Shown in pieces: positions 24,210 to 32,796 of a stretch of DNA of 64,000 nucleotides (its first letter is position 1; each line of letters begins with the position of its first letter). Made by a program: the position numbers and the translations under genes. The notes under the pieces are model-generated. The model saw nothing but the letters and a program-made list of their open reading frames with translations, was not told the DNA's origin and made no database searches. The stretch covers positions 1 through 64,000 of the forward strand of contig JAITGM010000010.1 of assembly GCA_031280685.1 (NCBI GenBank), in the 5' to 3' direction. Origin of the DNA: Christensenellaceae bacterium. Its GTDB lineage: Bacteria; Bacillota; Clostridia; Christensenellales; UBA1750.

Positions 24210-25079
24210 TTACGTGCTAGAGAGCGCAAGCTCTTGGGAGACGCCGCCCTTGATTATCCACAATGGACACTTTCTTTTTCTTCCCGCGGGCAAGGTGGAA
24301 ATTATTCGCTGGACTGCGTTATAGGTAGTCGCAGAAATGATAGGCTCTATGTTTGGGGCGGGCATCACCTTGCCCTTAAAGCGGTAGTATCCGACGTAAA
24401 TTGGACGCGTGAGCACAAGACGCACACCTTCCAAATCAATTTTTCCTCCGCGCGCTCCGCGCATACCACGCGCAGCAATCCTTCTCGCAACCTCGGACGC
24501 ATTCCTGCATCCCAGATACGTCTCAAAAATTGCGCGCACGATTTCGGCTTCCCCTGGCACCACGACAAGCTGCTGCGTCGACTTATCTAGCCTGTAGCCT
24601 AGCGCATAGCTACATGTAGACTTGCCTTGGCGTGCGCGCTCAGCCATAGCGAGCTGAACGCGCTCCGAAGTAAGCTCGCGCTCGAATTGCGCGATCACGC
24701 CCAGAATTCCGACAAGAAGGCGTCCCAAGACCGTGCCTACATCAAAACCCTCTGTGACACTTACAAAGCGAACGTCGTAATCGGAGAAAATGGAAAGTAG
24801 TGCGTACAGGTCGGGCACAGACCGCGTAATCCGGCTTAGCTGCCAGACCACGACAGCGCTATGCTCGCCGCGCTGGAGAGCGGCCACAAGCTCCTTCAGC
24901 TTGGGCCTGTGCACGATGTCTTTAGCGCTTAGCCCGGACTCTTCGTAAAGTACGAAGGCCCAGCCCTGCCTTTCGCAGTAGTCGCTCAAGCTTCGAGCTT
25001 GGCCAGCCAAGGAGTATCCCTGGCTGGCTTGCTCTTCGGTGGAGACGCGGATATAGATAGCGGCTGTGCGATCAAGCAT
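24210..25079 (-). CDS. Serine recombinase, C-terminally short
   Basis: 289 residues from ATG 25079, which overlaps the preceding stop. The resolvase domain shows the catalytic Ser in AIYIRVSTEEQASQGYSL and the Arg cluster in WQLSRITRSVPDL; FERELTSERVQLAMAERARQG is the E-helix. The recombinase domain follows (NASEVARRIAARGM, LTRPIYVGYYRFKG). Large serine integrases continue for 150-250 more residues with a zinc ribbon (paired Cys) and coiled coil; here the protein ends at QELALSST with no Cys pairs. Either it is truncated or it is a compact inversion/resolution enzyme. The prophage already has a tyrosine integrase, so this is a second system, perhaps for the minus-strand island. Confidence 0.85.
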   Translation of the reverse strand: MLDRTAAIYIRVSTEEQASQGYSLAGQARSLSDYCERQGWAFVLYEESGLSAKDIVHRPKLKELVAALQRGEHSAVVVWQLSRITRSVPDLYALLSIFSDYDVRFVSVTEGFDVGTVLGRLLVGILGVIAQFERELTSERVQLAMAERARQGKSTCSYALGYRLDKSTQQLVVVPGEAEIVRAIFETYLGCRNASEVARRIAARGMRGARGGKIDLEGVRLVLTRPIYVGYYRFKGKVMPAPNIEPIISATTYNAVQRIISTLPAGRKRKCPLWIIKGGVSQELALSST

Positions 25080-25686
25080 CGAGTGCCTCAAGCTCGGCGT
25101 CTATCTCGGAAATCCTACGCGATAGACGCTCCCGCTCCTCTAGGAGCTTCGAGCGCGTGTCTTCTTCGCTGGCTTTGCGGATGACCTCTATCGTGCAGGG
25201 GTCTACGCCATAGATGGACCAGCCGTGCCCGCGCTCTACTAGGGCTTCCGGCACGTCGTAGACTTCAAAAATGGCGCCCGCAGGAATCGTAGTCCGCCAA
25301 TTTTTCACGCTCCCGCCAGAGCCAGGCTTTTTGGATATGAAAGCGACGCCGTCCCCTATACGTGCCCCGGTATCGCGGCCTGAAGCCGAAGCTATGACGT
25401 GGCCATACATTACGAGCGAAGAGGTGTAGTCGCTTTCATATGCGCTGGTCATGGTCACGCGGACGGTGACGACGGCGGTAGCATCATCGTCCAAGTCATC
25501 CACGCCATACACGGCGCGCATGTGCCGCCGTGCGGACTCTATGGCACTTTTGCTGATGGTCCACGCCTTTAGGGAGCCGTCCCAGCGAGCACCGCAACTC
25601 TTGATGGCCGCTACGAAGTCGGGATGATAAGGGGTGTAGAGCGCGATCTTGCCGTCCTCGAGGGTCTTGATAGTGATCTGTGACAT
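25072..25686 (-). CDS. Phage protein with HARP-like N-terminal domain
   Basis: 204 residues from ATG 25686 behind AAGGAGG. The N-terminal 60 residues (YHPDFVAAIKSCGARWDGSL, KAWTI) follow the HARP-like pattern G-x-RWD-x6-W known from SMARCAL1-type annealing helicases and several phage proteins that handle DNA. The middle is beta-rich and the end is a coiled coil (LLEERERLSRRISEIDAELEAL). It is translationally coupled to the serine recombinase. Function in DNA handling is inferred from the N-terminal motif only. Confidence 0.6.
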   Translation of the reverse strand: MSQITIKTLEDGKIALYTPYHPDFVAAIKSCGARWDGSLKAWTISKSAIESARRHMRAVYGVDDLDDDATAVVTVRVTMTSAYESDYTSSLVMYGHVIASASGRDTGARIGDGVAFISKKPGSGGSVKNWRTTIPAGAIFEVYDVPEALVERGHGWSIYGVDPCTIEVIRKASEEDTRSKLLEERERLSRRISEIDAELEALDA

Positions 25687-25807
25687 GTGTGTGCCTCCTT
25701 GCTTTCTGTGAGGCGGCACGCTATACTTCTAGGTGCCGCCCGTGGTCTTGCTTGGTCTCGGTGTCGGTAGGGGCTTGTGGGAGGTGGTGCTTCCGCAAGC
25801 CCTGTCT

Positions 25808-26035
25808 TTACATCACGAAGTACTTTTCGCTCCGGGCAAAGGTGCTGGCTTTGACGCCGATGGCGCTTGGATGGCCGCCCGCACTTTTGCTATAGGGGCC
25901 GTATACGCCGCAAGCGACTTGGCCTGCTCTTGCGCCCGCGCTCGAGGCGGTGGTCGCGCCGACGATCCTTCCATCTTCTACGCGGACCTCGTAGCCGCGC
26001 AGGGTGTGCCATCCGTCCCTGTAAATCCTTTTCAC
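25808..26035 (-). CDS. Small island protein of unknown function
   Basis: 75 residues from a GTG at 26035 preceded by AAAGGAGGAAAAG; longer upstream frames lack a ribosome-binding site. The sequence (KRIYRDGWHTLRGYEVRVED, GRIVGATTASSAGARAGQVA, ending SEKYFVM) is beta-rich at the start and otherwise unrecognised. It is the first gene of the leftward island and directly follows the promoter at 26083-26111. Confidence 0.6.
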   Translation of the reverse strand: MKRIYRDGWHTLRGYEVRVEDGRIVGATTASSAGARAGQVACGVYGPYSKSAGGHPSAIGVKASTFARSEKYFVM

Positions 26036-26082
26036 TTTCTTTTCCTCCTTTTTTTGTGATGCTTTCCGCATCTCACAAAAAG

Positions 26083-26111
26083 AGTATAGCATGGACATAT
26101 TACCATGTAAA
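26083..26111 (-). promoter_or_regulatory. Leftward island promoter with internal operator
   Basis: TTTACA (26106-26111) and TATACT (26083-26088) with a 17-bp spacer. An inverted repeat CATGG-N8-CCATG (26090-26107) fills the spacer and would be a repressor site. Confidence 0.6.
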
Positions 26112-26158
26112 TAGGCTGAATGTAAAGAATACGTTAAGAACATGGCCTGCACCGGGTC

Positions 26159-26200
26159 TTTTTTCTCGCGCCTGAAAATCGGACTTTTTCGCGCTACTAT
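26159..26200 (+). promoter_or_regulatory. Late promoter 1 (packaging genes)
   Basis: TTTTTTCTCGC upstream element, then CTGAAA (26172-26177), 17-bp spacer and TACTAT (26195-26200), 20 bp before the TerS start. The same layout recurs at 30239-30267 and 47089-47117. Confidence 0.65.
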
Positions 26201-26220
26201 AGGAGAAAAGAGGTGATCAT

Positions 26221-26673
26221 ATGGCTACCCCTAGGAAGCACAAAGACCCCAAAGTGGTAAAAAAGCTGATAGACGACTACTTTTCGTACTGCGAGGGCAC
26301 GCTTCTGCTCAGCAAAGGCGAGCCCGTGCTCTACAAGTGCTTGCCCGTATACAGACGCGCGCCAGTGCCGCCCACGGTCGCGGGGCTGGTGTATGCTTTG
26401 GGCTTCGCGGATGAGCAAAGTGTGCGCGAGTATGAGATCCGAGGCGCTGGAGCCGATGCGACGCCAGAAGAGCAAGCTATCGGCGTGCTTATCACGCGCG
26501 CGAAGTGGGCGATAAGGCAGTACGTCGAGCAAAGGCTCTTTGACAAGGACGGCGCGCGCGGCGCTGTCTGGTGGCTTGCGGTGCATGCTGGCCAGCGAGA
26601 AAAGGCCGAAGCGGACGCTCCGCAGACGATCGTCATAAAGATGGCGAGCGAAGATGACGGGCTTGCAGACTAA
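26221..26673 (+). CDS. terS: Terminase small subunit (P22 gp3-like)
   Basis: 150 residues. The N-terminus (KVVKKLIDDYFSYCEGT) and the block PPTVAGLVYALGFADEQSVREYE, together with IGVLITRAKWAIRQYVEQRLFDK, match the DNA-packaging protein gp3 type of small terminase. It recognises the packaging site and recruits the large subunit. It is the first late gene, behind late promoter 1, with AGAGGTGATCAT before the ATG, and its end overlaps the TerL start by 20 bp. Confidence 0.85.
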   Translation: MATPRKHKDPKVVKKLIDDYFSYCEGTLLLSKGEPVLYKCLPVYRRAPVPPTVAGLVYALGFADEQSVREYEIRGAGADATPEEQAIGVLITRAKWAIRQYVEQRLFDKDGARGAVWWLAVHAGQREKAEADAPQTIVIKMASEDDGLAD

Positions 26674-28081
26674 GGTCGGTTTTGAGCTTCGCATCGACGC
26701 GCCGAGCGACAAGCAGCGCGCATTTTTCCTCGCTCGCCAGAAGTATGTTGGCTATGGCGGTGCGCGCGGTGGCGGCAAGTCGTGGGCGATCCGCACGAAG
26801 GCCGTGCTCCTGTGCCTGCGATACCCTGGCATAAAGGTCATGATCGTGCGCCGCACATACCCAGAGCTTACAGCGAATCACATTCTGCCGCTTCGTGAGC
26901 TTTTGGGCGCGCATATAGCCCGGTATCACGAGCAGCGCAAGGAGTACCGCTTTTCCAGCGGCAGCACGATCACTTTCAGATACTGCGCGAGCGAAAAAGA
27001 CATGGGCGCTTTTCAGGGTCTTGAGATAGACGCGCTCTTTCTTGATGAAGCCACGCAGATGGACGAGCGCGTCTTTCAGATGCTCACTGCCTGCGTGCGC
27101 GGGACAAATGCCTTCCCCAAGCGATTTTACCTTACGTGCAACCCAGGCGGCCGCGGGCACGCCTGGTTCAAGCGGCTTTTCATCGACCGCAGCTTCAAAG
27201 AGAGCGAAAATCCCGACGAGTACACCTTCATCCAAGCCTTGCCACAGGACAATGCCGCGCTCATGCGCGCGCAGCCCGACTATATCGACCAGCTTAAGTC
27301 CCTGCCACACTCGCTGCGTGAAGCATGGCTCTATGGAAAGTGGGATGTCTTCAGCGGTCAGGTCTTCGCGGAGTGGCGCGACGTGCCCGAAGAGTATGCC
27401 ACAGGCGTGGGCACTCACGTCATAGACCCCATCGACATCCCGGCATGGTGGCCCATCTATCGCGGCTTTGACTTCGGATACTCGAAGCCCTTCGCATGCT
27501 ACTGGGCGTCGGTGTCGCCAGATGAGCGGATATATGTGATCCGCGAGCTTTATGGCATCCGTGGCGATGAAGCAGACGCCGGCGCGCAGATGGAGCCGCG
27601 AGAGATCGCGGAGAGGATACGGCGCATAGAGCACGAGAGCTTCCATGGCCGTGAGATCATAGGCATAGCCGATCCGGCGATCTTCGCCCACGACCGAGGA
27701 GAGAGCATCGCGCAAATTATGGCTGGCCCATACCCAGCGGGCGTCATCTTCAGCAAAGGAGACCATCGTCGGCTTCCTGGCCTGATGCAGGTGCATCGAC
27801 GCCTGGCTTTCGGCGCTGATGGTCGCCCGATGCTCCAGGTCTTTAGCACGTGCAAGCACCTGATCCGCACGCTTCCGGCGCTGGTCTATGACGAAAGGGA
27901 TGTCGAAGACGTAGACACATCACAGGAGGATCACGCCTATGATGCCCTTCGCTATATCTTGATGGCCCGGCCCATGGGCGCGATAGACCCCGCAAGCAAG
28001 CGCGCGCCAAAGCCAAAGCTTTTCGACCCGCTCGACATTGCTACAGAGGAGGATTTTTATGCAAGGTATGCTATCAGATAA
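26654..28081 (+). CDS. terL: Terminase large subunit
   Basis: 475 residues. The ATPase half has Walker A YGGARGGGKSWAIRTKA (about residues 33-49), Walker B IDALFLDEATQMD (about 122-134) and a coupling motif YLTCNPGG. The RNase H-like nuclease half begins with the catalytic Asp in YRGFDFGYSKP (about 271) and has IGIADPAIF and DVDTSQEDHAYDALRYI with the further acidic residues. It translocates DNA into procapsids and cuts concatemers. It overlaps TerS at its start and the portal gene at its end. Confidence 0.95.
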   Translation: MTGLQTKVGFELRIDAPSDKQRAFFLARQKYVGYGGARGGGKSWAIRTKAVLLCLRYPGIKVMIVRRTYPELTANHILPLRELLGAHIARYHEQRKEYRFSSGSTITFRYCASEKDMGAFQGLEIDALFLDEATQMDERVFQMLTACVRGTNAFPKRFYLTCNPGGRGHAWFKRLFIDRSFKESENPDEYTFIQALPQDNAALMRAQPDYIDQLKSLPHSLREAWLYGKWDVFSGQVFAEWRDVPEEYATGVGTHVIDPIDIPAWWPIYRGFDFGYSKPFACYWASVSPDERIYVIRELYGIRGDEADAGAQMEPREIAERIRRIEHESFHGREIIGIADPAIFAHDRGESIAQIMAGPYPAGVIFSKGDHRRLPGLMQVHRRLAFGADGRPMLQVFSTCKHLIRTLPALVYDERDVEDVDTSQEDHAYDALRYILMARPMGAIDPASKRAPKPKLFDPLDIATEEDFYARYAIR

Positions 28082-29960
28082 GCAAATTCCCGCTACGCTT
28101 CCAGGCGTAGCGGGCGAGGGAGCGGCTTCATCCTCGGCTCGGGCCATCATCGGCGAGGTCGAGGTCGCTGCCGCCGAAAGCAAGCGGATGCGCTTCCGCT
28201 CGGGCAAAAGCGTCATAGACACTCGCGTGCTCACGAATGAAAATTTTTATAGGCGGCGCTATTGGGATAAGGCCTTCATGGACGCCAAGCAAAAGGGCAA
28301 GCGCAGTACGCGCATCGACACGCGGAGCGCGTGGCTCTTGAACTCGCTGGCAAATAAACACGCGGACGCGATGGATCAGTCGCCTGAGCCCAATGTTTTG
28401 CCTCGTGCAGCTGACGATGACGAGGCCGCAAAGGTGCTGTCTGGCGTGCTACCCGTCGTGCTGGAGCAGGCCGGCTTTGAAAGCGTCTACCGTGAGCTTT
28501 GGTGGGATAAGCTCAAGCACGGCTGCTCCATAGCCGCCGTCACATGGGACTCGCGCAAGCTCAATGGGTTGGGGGACGTGGGCCTTCGCCGCATCGACCC
28601 GCTCACGATCTGCTGGGAGCCGGGCGTGCGCGATATACAGGATTCTAGCGACATCTTCATCGAAGTCGTGATGCGTGCCGACGAAGCCAAGGCGCTCTAT
28701 CCAGAGCACGCAGATAGGCTGCGCGCGGGCGCCGTGAAGCTCTCTCCAAGCTATGTGCAGGACGAAGCGCAGGACATGCAAGACAAAATCGTTGTTGTGG
28801 ACTGGTACTACAAGCGCATCATAGGCGGCAGGAGCATCGTCCACTACGCGCGCTATGCTTGCGGCGTGCCGCTATACGCGTCCGAAAATGACGAGCGCTA
28901 TACGCAGAGCGGATACTACGCAGACGGCGACTTCCCATTCGTCTTCGATGTGCTCTTTCCTATCGCCGACTCACCCTTCGGCTTTGGCTATATCGATGTC
29001 ATGCAGGATATGCAGGAGTACATAGACAAGCTGGACGCCGTGATGCTCGAGAATGCGGTCCTTTCTAGCAAAAAGCGCTTTCTGATCAGCAAGTCTGCTG
29101 GGATACGCAAGGAGGAGATTGCCGACTTTGACCTGGACTTTATCGAGGCGGCATCGCTAGACGCCGCCAGCTTTCAGGAGCTGTCGCACTCGCCCTTGCC
29201 CGGCTCCTCGATGCAGATTTTGCAGGCGAAGATCGAGGAGCTTAAGGAGACCTCAGGCAATCGCGACTTCTCGCAAGGGGGTACGTCTTCTGGTGTCACG
29301 GCGGCGTCGGCCATCGCGGCGCTTCAGGAGGCCGGAAGCAAGCTCTCGCGTGACATGATTGCGACCAGCTACAGCGCTTTCGGGAAGATATGCTACATGG
29401 TAATCGAGCGGATCAGGCAGTTCTATCAGGCGGGGCGTACATTCAGGATCATAGGGCAAGAGCATGAGCAGGATTTTGTCGAGCTAGACCCTGCACAGAT
29501 CGGCCTGCAGCCACATGGAAGCATCGCTGGCGTAGACTTAGGCGAGCGCATGCCGATCTTCGATGTGCGCGTGACAGCCAGCCGGAAGACCGCATTCTCG
29601 AGAATCTCTCAAAACGAGCTGGCTGTGCAGCTCTATCAGCTCGGCTTTTTCGCGCCTCAGATGGTCGATCAATCGCTTGGCGCGCTGGAGCTTATGGACT
29701 TCGACGGCAAAAGAAACGTCGAGGACATCATCCGCAAAAATGGCGGCCTGATGCAGCAGATCGAGCAGATGCAGATGGCGATGCAGCAGATGGCTATGGT
29801 CATAGATGCCCAAAATGGGACTTCGCTCGCGGAAGGCATGGCGCAGGAGCAAGCGGTCCAGCAGGGCGCGCCGAAGCCATCGGGCGGCAGGCAACCGCTC
29901 CAAATACCGCTAGACCAAAAGGCTAGGGGCCGCGCGCAGAAGCCGGGGGTGCCGAAGTGA
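28059..29960 (+). CDS. Portal protein
   Basis: 633 residues from ATG 28059, six bases after GAGGAGG; the earlier ATG at 28038 has no ribosome-binding site. Features typical of podovirus-like portals: WLLNSLANKHADAMDQ, WDKLKHGCSIAAVTWD, DPLTICWEPG, and the long C-terminal helical barrel rich in Met and Gln (QQIEQMQMAMQQMAMV). Twelve copies form the DNA channel in the head. The middle loop TSGNRDFSQGGTSSGVTAASAI is characteristic of this portal group. It follows TerL and precedes the protease and scaffold genes, the usual head-assembly order. Confidence 0.85.
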   Translation: MQGMLSDKQIPATLPGVAGEGAASSSARAIIGEVEVAAAESKRMRFRSGKSVIDTRVLTNENFYRRRYWDKAFMDAKQKGKRSTRIDTRSAWLLNSLANKHADAMDQSPEPNVLPRAADDDEAAKVLSGVLPVVLEQAGFESVYRELWWDKLKHGCSIAAVTWDSRKLNGLGDVGLRRIDPLTICWEPGVRDIQDSSDIFIEVVMRADEAKALYPEHADRLRAGAVKLSPSYVQDEAQDMQDKIVVVDWYYKRIIGGRSIVHYARYACGVPLYASENDERYTQSGYYADGDFPFVFDVLFPIADSPFGFGYIDVMQDMQEYIDKLDAVMLENAVLSSKKRFLISKSAGIRKEEIADFDLDFIEAASLDAASFQELSHSPLPGSSMQILQAKIEELKETSGNRDFSQGGTSSGVTAASAIAALQEAGSKLSRDMIATSYSAFGKICYMVIERIRQFYQAGRTFRIIGQEHEQDFVELDPAQIGLQPHGSIAGVDLGERMPIFDVRVTASRKTAFSRISQNELAVQLYQLGFFAPQMVDQSLGALELMDFDGKRNVEDIIRKNGGLMQQIEQMQMAMQQMAMVIDAQNGTSLAEGMAQEQAVQQGAPKPSGGRQPLQIPLDQKARGRAQKPGVPK

Positions 29961-30217
29961 TCAAAGTGGAGCGCCGTGGCGGTAGGATCAGCTTCGAAGG
30001 GCATGCCGACTATGCTCCATACGGCTACGACGTGGTCTGCGCAGCGGTGTCTGGCGCGTCCGCTGCGCTTGCCTGCGTAGCAGATGAGGACTGCACCGAC
30101 GAGAGCGGAGCGGTGCAGTGGGTAGATCTAGGCGAAGCAAGGGCCACTGCCGCGATGTGCTTCTTCGATAAGATTGCGGGTGCCTTCCCGAGGGTCATAC
30201 AAACCAGGTCGAGATAA
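29957..30217 (+). CDS. prp: Prp-family cysteine protease (prohead processing)
   Basis: 86 residues, GTG start overlapping the portal stop. The signature GHADYAPYGYDVVCAAVSG contains the catalytic His16 and Cys28 of the Prp family (DUF464). Host Prp removes the N-terminal extension of ribosomal protein L27 in Firmicutes, cutting after FFA, and also processes the scaffold and capsid of staphylococcal phage 80alpha. Here the gene is phage-borne and sits directly upstream of the scaffold, whose N-terminus carries a matching LAPFFA-PDGGG site. It is therefore probably the prohead protease. At 86 residues it is slightly shorter than host Prp. Confidence 0.85.
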   Translation: MIKVERRGGRISFEGHADYAPYGYDVVCAAVSGASAALACVADEDCTDESGAVQWVDLGEARATAAMCFFDKIAGAFPRVIQTRSR

Positions 30218-30223
30218 GCGGCA

Positions 30224-30267
30224 TTTTTTCACGCACACCTGAAAGTACCATGGCTTTTATGTATGAT
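30224..30267 (+). promoter_or_regulatory. Late promoter 2 (scaffold and capsid)
   Basis: TTTTTTCACGC element, CTGAAA (30239-30244), exact 17-bp spacer, TATGAT (30262-30267). It would give extra scaffold and capsid transcript independent of late promoter 1. Confidence 0.65.
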
Positions 30268-30358
30268 AGTCCTGACACATCGGAAAGACGATGCATTTCA
30301 GGCAAAAGCCCCGTACTACGGGAGATTAGACGCGCTGGAAAGACAGCGGAGGTGCACG

Positions 30359-31261
30359 ATGTTTGTTTTTTCTACCCTAGCCCCTTTCTTCGCCCCCGAT
30401 GGAGGCGGCGCTGGCTCTGGCGCAGCTGGCGCGGCTGGTGCAGCTGGCGCTGCTGGTTCTGCTGGTTCTGCTGGTGCATCTGGTGCTGATGGTGCTGATG
30501 GCGCTGCTGGCGCGGATGGCCAAGCGCAGACGCCGACCTTCGACGACATCCTGAAAGATCCCAATCATCGCAAGGAGTATGACGCCCGTGTGAGCCGCAT
30601 GGTTACAGATCGCCTAAAGGGCACAAAAGGCCAGCTTGACAAAGCCAATGGGGTGCTCGCCTACATAGCATCGCGCTACGAAGGCATCGATCCGAGCGAC
30701 TACGACGGCATACGCAAGGCGCTTGAAGGGGACGACGATCTTCTGTCAACCGAGGCTGAAAGGCGCGGCATGACCGTGGAGCAGCTTCGAGAAATTCGAG
30801 CGATGAAAGCGGAGCTGGCGCAGGCTCGCATGCAGCAATCGCAGATTGTCCAGCAGCAGCGCATCGAAGCGTCCATGGCAGAAGCAGCAGCTCTGAAAGC
30901 GGAGTTTTCAGATTTCGATCCCATAGCCGAGCTACAGAATCCCAGATTCCGCGCTCTTGTGCAGGGTGGAGCTTCCCAGCGCGACGCGTACATCGCGACA
31001 CATATTGATGAGATCGCGCCCGCACTGATGGGCAAGGCTGCACGGGAAGCGCAAAGCGCGACAGTGCAAAATATAGCGGCAGGCACACGGCCCATTGAGG
31101 GATCACGCGCCAGCGCGACGCCCGCGACAGCAGCAGCCGATTATAGCGGATGGAAATCCAGGGACTTCGAAGCAGTTCGTATGGCGATAGAAAGAGGCAC
31201 GCCCCCACAACAGGCGGTGGATGAAGTATTTGCGCGCAAGCGCAGGTCATCCACCAGTTAG
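30359..31261 (+). CDS. Capsid scaffold protein
   Basis: 300 residues from ATG 30359 behind GCGGAGGTG. The N-terminus FVFSTLAPFFAPDGGG holds a probable Prp cleavage site after FFA; a Gly/Ala/Ser-rich tail (14-58, AGAAGAAGAAGSAGSAG-like) follows. Residues 139-215 are the helical core (TVEQLREIRAMKAELAQAR, FSDFDPIAELQNPRFRALV, GGASQRDAYIATH) typical of phage scaffolds. The C-terminal 60 residues include WKSRDFEAVRMAIERG. It directs assembly of the N4-gp56-like capsid protein that follows and is normally removed before DNA packaging. The core is duplicated in the lysogeny membrane protein at 11771-13918. Confidence 0.85.
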   Translation: MFVFSTLAPFFAPDGGGAGSGAAGAAGAAGAAGSAGSAGASGADGADGAAGADGQAQTPTFDDILKDPNHRKEYDARVSRMVTDRLKGTKGQLDKANGVLAYIASRYEGIDPSDYDGIRKALEGDDDLLSTEAERRGMTVEQLREIRAMKAELAQARMQQSQIVQQQRIEASMAEAAALKAEFSDFDPIAELQNPRFRALVQGGASQRDAYIATHIDEIAPALMGKAAREAQSATVQNIAAGTRPIEGSRASATPATAAADYSGWKSRDFEAVRMAIERGTPPQQAVDEVFARKRRSSTS

Positions 31262-31271
31262 GAGAGAACAC

Positions 31272-32330
31272 ATGATCAGACCCAATTCGATCCTTTCGGT
31301 TATGCAAACCGCAACCGCGCTCGCCATGATCCAGGCGCGCACGAATCTCAACACGAACGTTTCGACTGCGGCGACTGCCGGGAACGATCTTTCAGCCGAC
31401 ATGAAAGTCTACTATGACATGCAGCTCCTTAGAGATGCGGAGCCGCATCTCGTACATCGACAGTTCGGCAAGAAAGCGACCATCCCTCAAGGCACAGGCA
31501 AGACCATAGAGTTTAGGCGCTTCGCTGATCTGCCCAGAAATCTCACACCGCTCACAGAAGGCGTGACGCCCAACGGAATGAGCCTGGACGTTGCCGCGAT
31601 TACGGCGATGGTCAAGCAGTACGGTGGATATGTGGCTACATCCGATATCCTGGTTATGACTGCAATTGATAACATCATGTCGGAGGCCGTGCAGCTGCTC
31701 GGCAGTAATGCTGGCATTGTGCTCGATACGCTCTGCAGAAACGTTCTCCTAACGGGTACAAATGTTATGTACGCCAATGATAGCGCAACTGGAAGCGCCA
31801 TTTCCGCGCGTGCCGATTTGCTGCAAACAGCGAATCTCACTGTCCGCGAGGTCTCTCGCGCCGTGACCATCCTGCGCCAGCAGAACGCTCCCACACTCGA
31901 TGGGAGCTATGTGGCCATTGCTCATCCCAATGTCATTCACGAGCTGATGGCAAATTCGGAAGATGGCTGGATGGACATCACAAAGTATACTCGCTTGGAT
32001 GATGCTTTGACTGGCGAGGTCGGGAAGTGCATGGGCGTTCGCTTTGTCGAGAGCACGCAGGCAAAGGTGTTTGGAGGCGCGTCCTCTGAAGATAGCGCGG
32101 TCTACGGCACGCTGTTCATCGGACAGGGCGCCTACGGCGTCATTGACCTTGAGGGCGGCGGTTTGCAGACCATCGCGAAGGCGCGTGGCTCCGCAGGCAC
32201 AAGCGACCCGCTCAACCAGAGGGCCACGGTTGGTTGGAAAGCCGTCGAAGCTACCAAGATTCTCGTGCCGCAGTATCTGCTGCGCGTCGAGAGCTGCGTA
32301 CGCGACTTTGGCGATCAGCCCGAAAACTAA
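31272..32330 (+). CDS. Major capsid protein, N4-gp56 family
   Basis: 352 residues from ATG 31272 (AGGAGAGAACAC upstream). Family landmarks: NLNTNVSTAATAGNDLSADM, MKVYYDMQLLRDAEPHLVH, QFGKKATIPQGTGKTIEFRR, LTEGVTPNGMSLDV, YGGYVATSDILVMTAIDNIM, and YVAIAHPNVIHEL. This HK97-fold group forms icosahedral heads of N4-like and many short-tailed phages. It has no obvious FFA-type site, so Prp processing probably concerns the scaffold only. Confidence 0.9.
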   Translation: MIRPNSILSVMQTATALAMIQARTNLNTNVSTAATAGNDLSADMKVYYDMQLLRDAEPHLVHRQFGKKATIPQGTGKTIEFRRFADLPRNLTPLTEGVTPNGMSLDVAAITAMVKQYGGYVATSDILVMTAIDNIMSEAVQLLGSNAGIVLDTLCRNVLLTGTNVMYANDSATGSAISARADLLQTANLTVREVSRAVTILRQQNAPTLDGSYVAIAHPNVIHELMANSEDGWMDITKYTRLDDALTGEVGKCMGVRFVESTQAKVFGGASSEDSAVYGTLFIGQGAYGVIDLEGGGLQTIAKARGSAGTSDPLNQRATVGWKAVEATKILVPQYLLRVESCVRDFGDQPEN

Positions 32331-32340
32331 GCGATTATGC

Positions 32341-32364
32341 GGGCGCTCTCGTGAGGGAGCGCCC
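32341..32364. terminator. Hairpin after the capsid gene
   Basis: GGGCGCTCTC-GTGA-GGGAGCGCCC is a very stable stem without a T-tract. It may attenuate readthrough or stabilise the 3' end of the abundant capsid mRNA. Confidence 0.6.
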
Positions 32365-32383
32365 ATCTATCAAGGAGGCCATA

Positions 32384-32752
32384 ATGAGCGAAGATTATCA
32401 GAAAGATGAGGTTCTGGACGAGGATGAGCTTAGCAAATCCCTCGTCTTAGAGAGCGATACAAAATCCGTCGGTACGCCGAAGCGCAGACGCAGTCTCAAG
32501 CGCGACATTTCCGAAAGCGGAAATGCCCCCACTGCATCCAGCGGCATGGTGGAGGCTATCTTTCAGCCCTTAAACGACGGCGAAAAATACGTGGATGTTG
32601 GGATTAATGGACAGTTCTATCGTCTTCCTGCATATCAGCGCGTGATGGTGCCCGCACACGTGGCAGCGATTCTGCTGAATTCGGAAGACCAGCGCGTAAC
32701 GATAGACGCCCATCTGCCCAAGGTGCCCGGAGGCACGAACTTCAAGGTTTAG
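32384..32752 (+). CDS. Head decoration or fibre-like protein
   Basis: 122 residues behind CAAGGAGG. The N-terminal half is acidic then basic (DEVLDEDELSKSLVLE, KRRRSLKRD). The C-terminal half (MVEAIFQPLNDGEKYVDVGI, QFYRLPAYQRVMVPAHVAAIL) is a conserved small beta-rich domain seen after N4-gp56-type capsid genes. A structural head role is likely from position; the exact function is unknown. Confidence 0.6.
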   Translation: MSEDYQKDEVLDEDELSKSLVLESDTKSVGTPKRRRSLKRDISESGNAPTASSGMVEAIFQPLNDGEKYVDVGINGQFYRLPAYQRVMVPAHVAAILLNSEDQRVTIDAHLPKVPGGTNFKV

Positions 32753-32775
32753 GGGCAGCCGACTGCCCCTTTCCC
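32752..32775 (+). terminator. Partial terminator before the connector genes
   Basis: GGGGCAG-CCGA-CTGCCCC followed by TTTCCCC. A weak T-tract suggests partial termination, so that tail genes are transcribed less than capsid. Confidence 0.55.
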
Positions 32776-32796
32776 CTTCCAAAGGAGGCTTACACA

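Noticed and set aside
24210-25079. Serine recombinase as the integrase of the 42-kb prophage
   Set aside because: The attachment repeats flank the tyrosine integrase and coincide with a tRNA 3' end; the serine enzyme lies centrally and lacks the zinc ribbon and coiled coil of large serine integrases.
26633-27859. 408-codon minus-strand open frame
   Set aside because: Shadow of the terminase large subunit, whose motifs and coupling on the plus strand are unambiguous.
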